This document shows, piece by piece, positions 13,138 to 14,511 of a DNA stretch of 14,511 nucleotides; positions within the stretch are counted from its first letter, which is position 1; each line of letters starts with the position of its first letter. Location: the NCBI GenBank assembly GCA_007135435.1, contig SLIW01000195.1, positions 1 to 14,511 of the forward strand, written 5' to 3'. Source of the DNA: Natronomonas sp. Its GTDB lineage: Archaea > Halobacteriota > Halobacteria > Halobacteriales > Haloarculaceae. The notes under the pieces were generated by a model. The model worked only from the letters and a program-made list of their open reading frames with translations, was not told the DNA's origin and did not search any database. Position numbers and translations under genes: made by a program.

Positions 13138-13983
13138 ACGCCCGGTGACTGGCCGCGGGCGTAGACCACTTCTCCGCAACTGTCGAGGCCCCCACACGAT
13201 CACGACGATCGCCGCGACCACGACGAACAGAACGGCCTGGATGGCCCTCGTCTCGGGAGCCAGGTCGAAGACCTGCCCGACGAAGTTCTGCACGAAGTGG
13301 AACAGGATCGCTGCGAGGACACTCCGATCGGCGTTGTTGTGGATCCAGGTGTAGAGGATCGAGACGACGACGATCCCCGTCGCGAACGGGAGGAGCGGCG
13401 GTGCACCGCCGACGGCGGCGTAGTACCCGGCCATCGCGAACAGCGGGGCGTGCCAGGCGAGCCACGCCACGCCGACCAGCAGACTCGCCGTGAGGGCGGT
13501 CCACCGGAGCTGTAGGCGGTCGAGGAGGAATCCACGCCAGCCGATCTCCTCCGGGAGCGGGCCGAACACCAGGATGAATCCAGCAGTCAGGAGTAACGCC
13601 GTCGGATTCGCGAACAGCTCCCGGGCCTCGCCGAGAGCGACCGGTTGGGCCGTAGGTGTAACGCCCACCGCGATCACGGCTGCGAGCGCCGTGATCACCG
13701 GAACGAGTCCGACGACGACGAGCCACCAGCGAGCAGGGACGAGCCGTGGATCGAGGATCCGTCGTCCGAGGTCGCGGAGTTCGGTGCGGCCCCCGACGAG
13801 CCAACTCATCACGATGCCACCGAGCATCGGTCCGACCCCGCCGATGACCAGGAAAACGATCCCCGGAAAAGCGAACGGATTCCAGCCAGTCACGACGAGG
13901 ACGCCCCAGAACACCCAGGTCCAGCCGTGGGAGAAGAACAGGAATCCCCAGACGTCGGTGGACCGGGGCCGTGACGGGTGCAT
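13123..13983 (-). CDS. CPBP intramembrane metalloprotease (second copy, canonical motifs)
   Basis: From ATG 13983 this is 286 residues with about eight hydrophobic segments. The CPBP motifs are canonical: EExxWRG as E145-E146-I-G-W-R150-G in GPLPEEIGWRGFLLDRLQ, the histidine motif WLAWHAPLF (H178), H215 in TWIHNNA and HxxxN as H229-F-V-Q-N233. This matches the large haloarchaeal and bacterial CPBP group with the EEIGWRG signature. The frame extends to an ATG at 14070, but a TATA-like CTTACTG about 27 nt before 13983 and the basic, low-complexity extension favour 13983. It is convergent with the duplicated-repeat protein. Only the general fold is shared with the protease at 7941, so the pair is not a recent duplication. 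The substrate is unknown. Confidence 0.88.
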   Translation of the reverse strand: MHPSRPRSTDVWGFLFFSHGWTWVFWGVLVVTGWNPFAFPGIVFLVIGGVGPMLGGIVMSWLVGGRTELRDLGRRILDPRLVPARWWLVVVGLVPVITALAAVIAVGVTPTAQPVALGEARELFANPTALLLTAGFILVFGPLPEEIGWRGFLLDRLQLRWTALTASLLVGVAWLAWHAPLFAMAGYYAAVGGAPPLLPFATGIVVVSILYTWIHNNADRSVLAAILFHFVQNFVGQVFDLAPETRAIQAVLFVVVAAIVVIVWGPRQLRRSGLRPRPVTGRPPET

Positions 13984-14003
13984 TGGTGGTACTCCGCTCC
14001 CGA

Positions 14004-14014
14004 GCAGTAAGACA
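14004..14014 (-). promoter_or_regulatory. TATA-like element for the second CPBP gene
   Basis: The minus strand reads GTCTTACTGC about 27 nt before the ATG at 13983. The match is weak, but the spacing fits a leaderless mRNA and supports the shorter start. Confidence 0.35.
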
Positions 14015-14176
14015 GCTGTGCGTCTCGGGGACACTCGCTTGCCCGATTCGCGTAGCTCACTGGCAATCATCAGCGTCGAAAACCCGTGACCGATGACGAC
14101 ATCGAGGGACTCGTGGGGCGATCTCGCGATGTTGCTGTGGCGGTCACGGTCGCATGGCCGAGCGGTCCACCACGGG

Positions 14177-14191
14177 GCCGTCGACGACGGC
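14177..14191. terminator. Short hairpin downstream of the P450 gene
   Basis: GCCGTC and GACGGC form a perfect 6-bp stem with a 3-nt loop about 48 nt beyond the minus-strand P450 stop. It lies in the 255-bp gap between that gene and the start of the protease gene. Apart from it and the weak TATA-like element I see nothing convincing in the gap; a plus-strand frame from 14095 is antisense noise. Confidence 0.25.
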
Positions 14192-14238
14192 GCCGATGGA
14201 CAGGGAACGGACTTCGGTCGGCGCTCACAGTCCGGCGG

Positions 14239-14511
14239 TCAGGGAGCCGACGATCGTCGGCGGACCCGAACCCGCACGTTCGCCTCCGGCCGGAGCGTCA
14301 CGCCGGGGGAGAACGCCGGGTCTGGGTCGCTCAGGAGCGTCAGGTCGAACTCCCGGACGACCGTCGCGACGACGAGTTGCATCTCGAGCATGGCGAAGCG
14401 CATCCCGATGCAGTGCCGCGGACCTCCACCGAAGGGGAAGTACGCGTACTCCGGGCGCTCGATCCCGTCGTCGTTCCACCGGTCCGGACTAAACGACTCG
14501 GGGTCGTCGTA
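14239..14511 (-). CDS. Cytochrome P450, C-terminal part (cut by window edge)
   Basis: The frame is open from the right edge to a TGA at 14239-14241, giving 90 residues. It starts in the region after the K-helix: DPESFSPDRW fits the aromatic/PERF-like segment. The heme-binding loop FPFGGGPRHCIG (residues 25-36) contains the proximal thiolate ligand C34, followed by the L-helix MRFAMLEMQLVVATVVREF. The last 30 residues (FSPGVTLRPEANVRVRVRRR) are the usual beta-rich end of bacterial- and archaeal-type P450s. The enzyme would be a heme monooxygenase, cytoplasmic as far as the visible part shows. The upstream part, including the I-helix and the substrate-recognition regions, lies outside the window, so the substrate is unknown. 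Confidence 0.95.
   Translation of the reverse strand, partial: YDDPESFSPDRWNDDGIERPEYAYFPFGGGPRHCIGMRFAMLEMQLVVATVVREFDLTLLSDPDPAFSPGVTLRPEANVRVRVRRRSSAP

Noticed and set aside
7941..13983. Two CPBP proteases as evidence of a bacteriocin or abortive-infection system
   Set aside because: CPBP proteins are common in haloarchaea, and I see no bacteriocin-like precursor, nuclease or other defence effector nearby.

Overview
The window looks like chromosomal DNA of a haloarchaeon (class Halobacteria). It is GC-rich and its predicted proteins are acidic. Several genes have an AT-rich TATA-like element about 27-31 nt before the start codon, which fits leaderless mRNAs. There is a Tat signal, and several haloarchaeal-type families are present (ArsR-like winged helix proteins, a multi-zinc-ribbon winged helix protein, a polymer-forming membrane protein). 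No rRNA, tRNA, CRISPR, insertion sequence or integrase is visible.

Layout. 1-450 (-) is the N-terminal part of a multi-pass membrane protein cut by the left edge. A divergent spacer (451-697) holds a spaced direct repeat and a small palindrome, then a two-gene operon: a winged-helix regulator and a short GNAT-like protein (698-1473). A PaaK-like adenylate-forming protein lies on the other strand (1538-2692), divergent from a large cysteine-rich winged-helix protein (2852-3811). On the minus strand follow a Tat-exported, membrane-anchored beta-lactamase-family serine hydrolase (3905-5800) and a tight pair, aldo/keto reductase plus ATP-grasp ligase (6038-7801). The plus strand then carries a CPBP-type intramembrane protease (7941-8756), a DUF2071/YqjF-like protein (8966-9688), a small one-TM protein (9785-10072), an MFS-like permease (10190-11461) and, overlapping it by 4 nt, a polymer-forming (bactofilin-like) membrane protein (11458-12321). 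After a small two-TM gene (12366-12563, -) come a 127-residue protein built from two tandem halves (12683-13066), a second CPBP protease (13123-13983, -) and the C-terminus of a cytochrome P450 (14239-14511, -).

How the genes may work together. Two translational couplings are clear: regulator/GNAT (ATGA) and permease/polymer-forming protein (GTGA). ATP-grasp and aldo/keto reductase are 6 nt apart and probably act in one small-molecule pathway. The region is rich in envelope functions, but I see no complete known defence or biosynthetic system. The most unusual structural signals are near-tandem 38-39 bp direct repeats at the 3' ends of two unrelated genes (3845-3907 and 10043-10110), one of which includes a decayed extra copy of a protein C-terminus, and the almost full-length internal duplication in the 12683-13066 protein. 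Long ORFs antisense to these genes are by-products of high GC and are not annotated.
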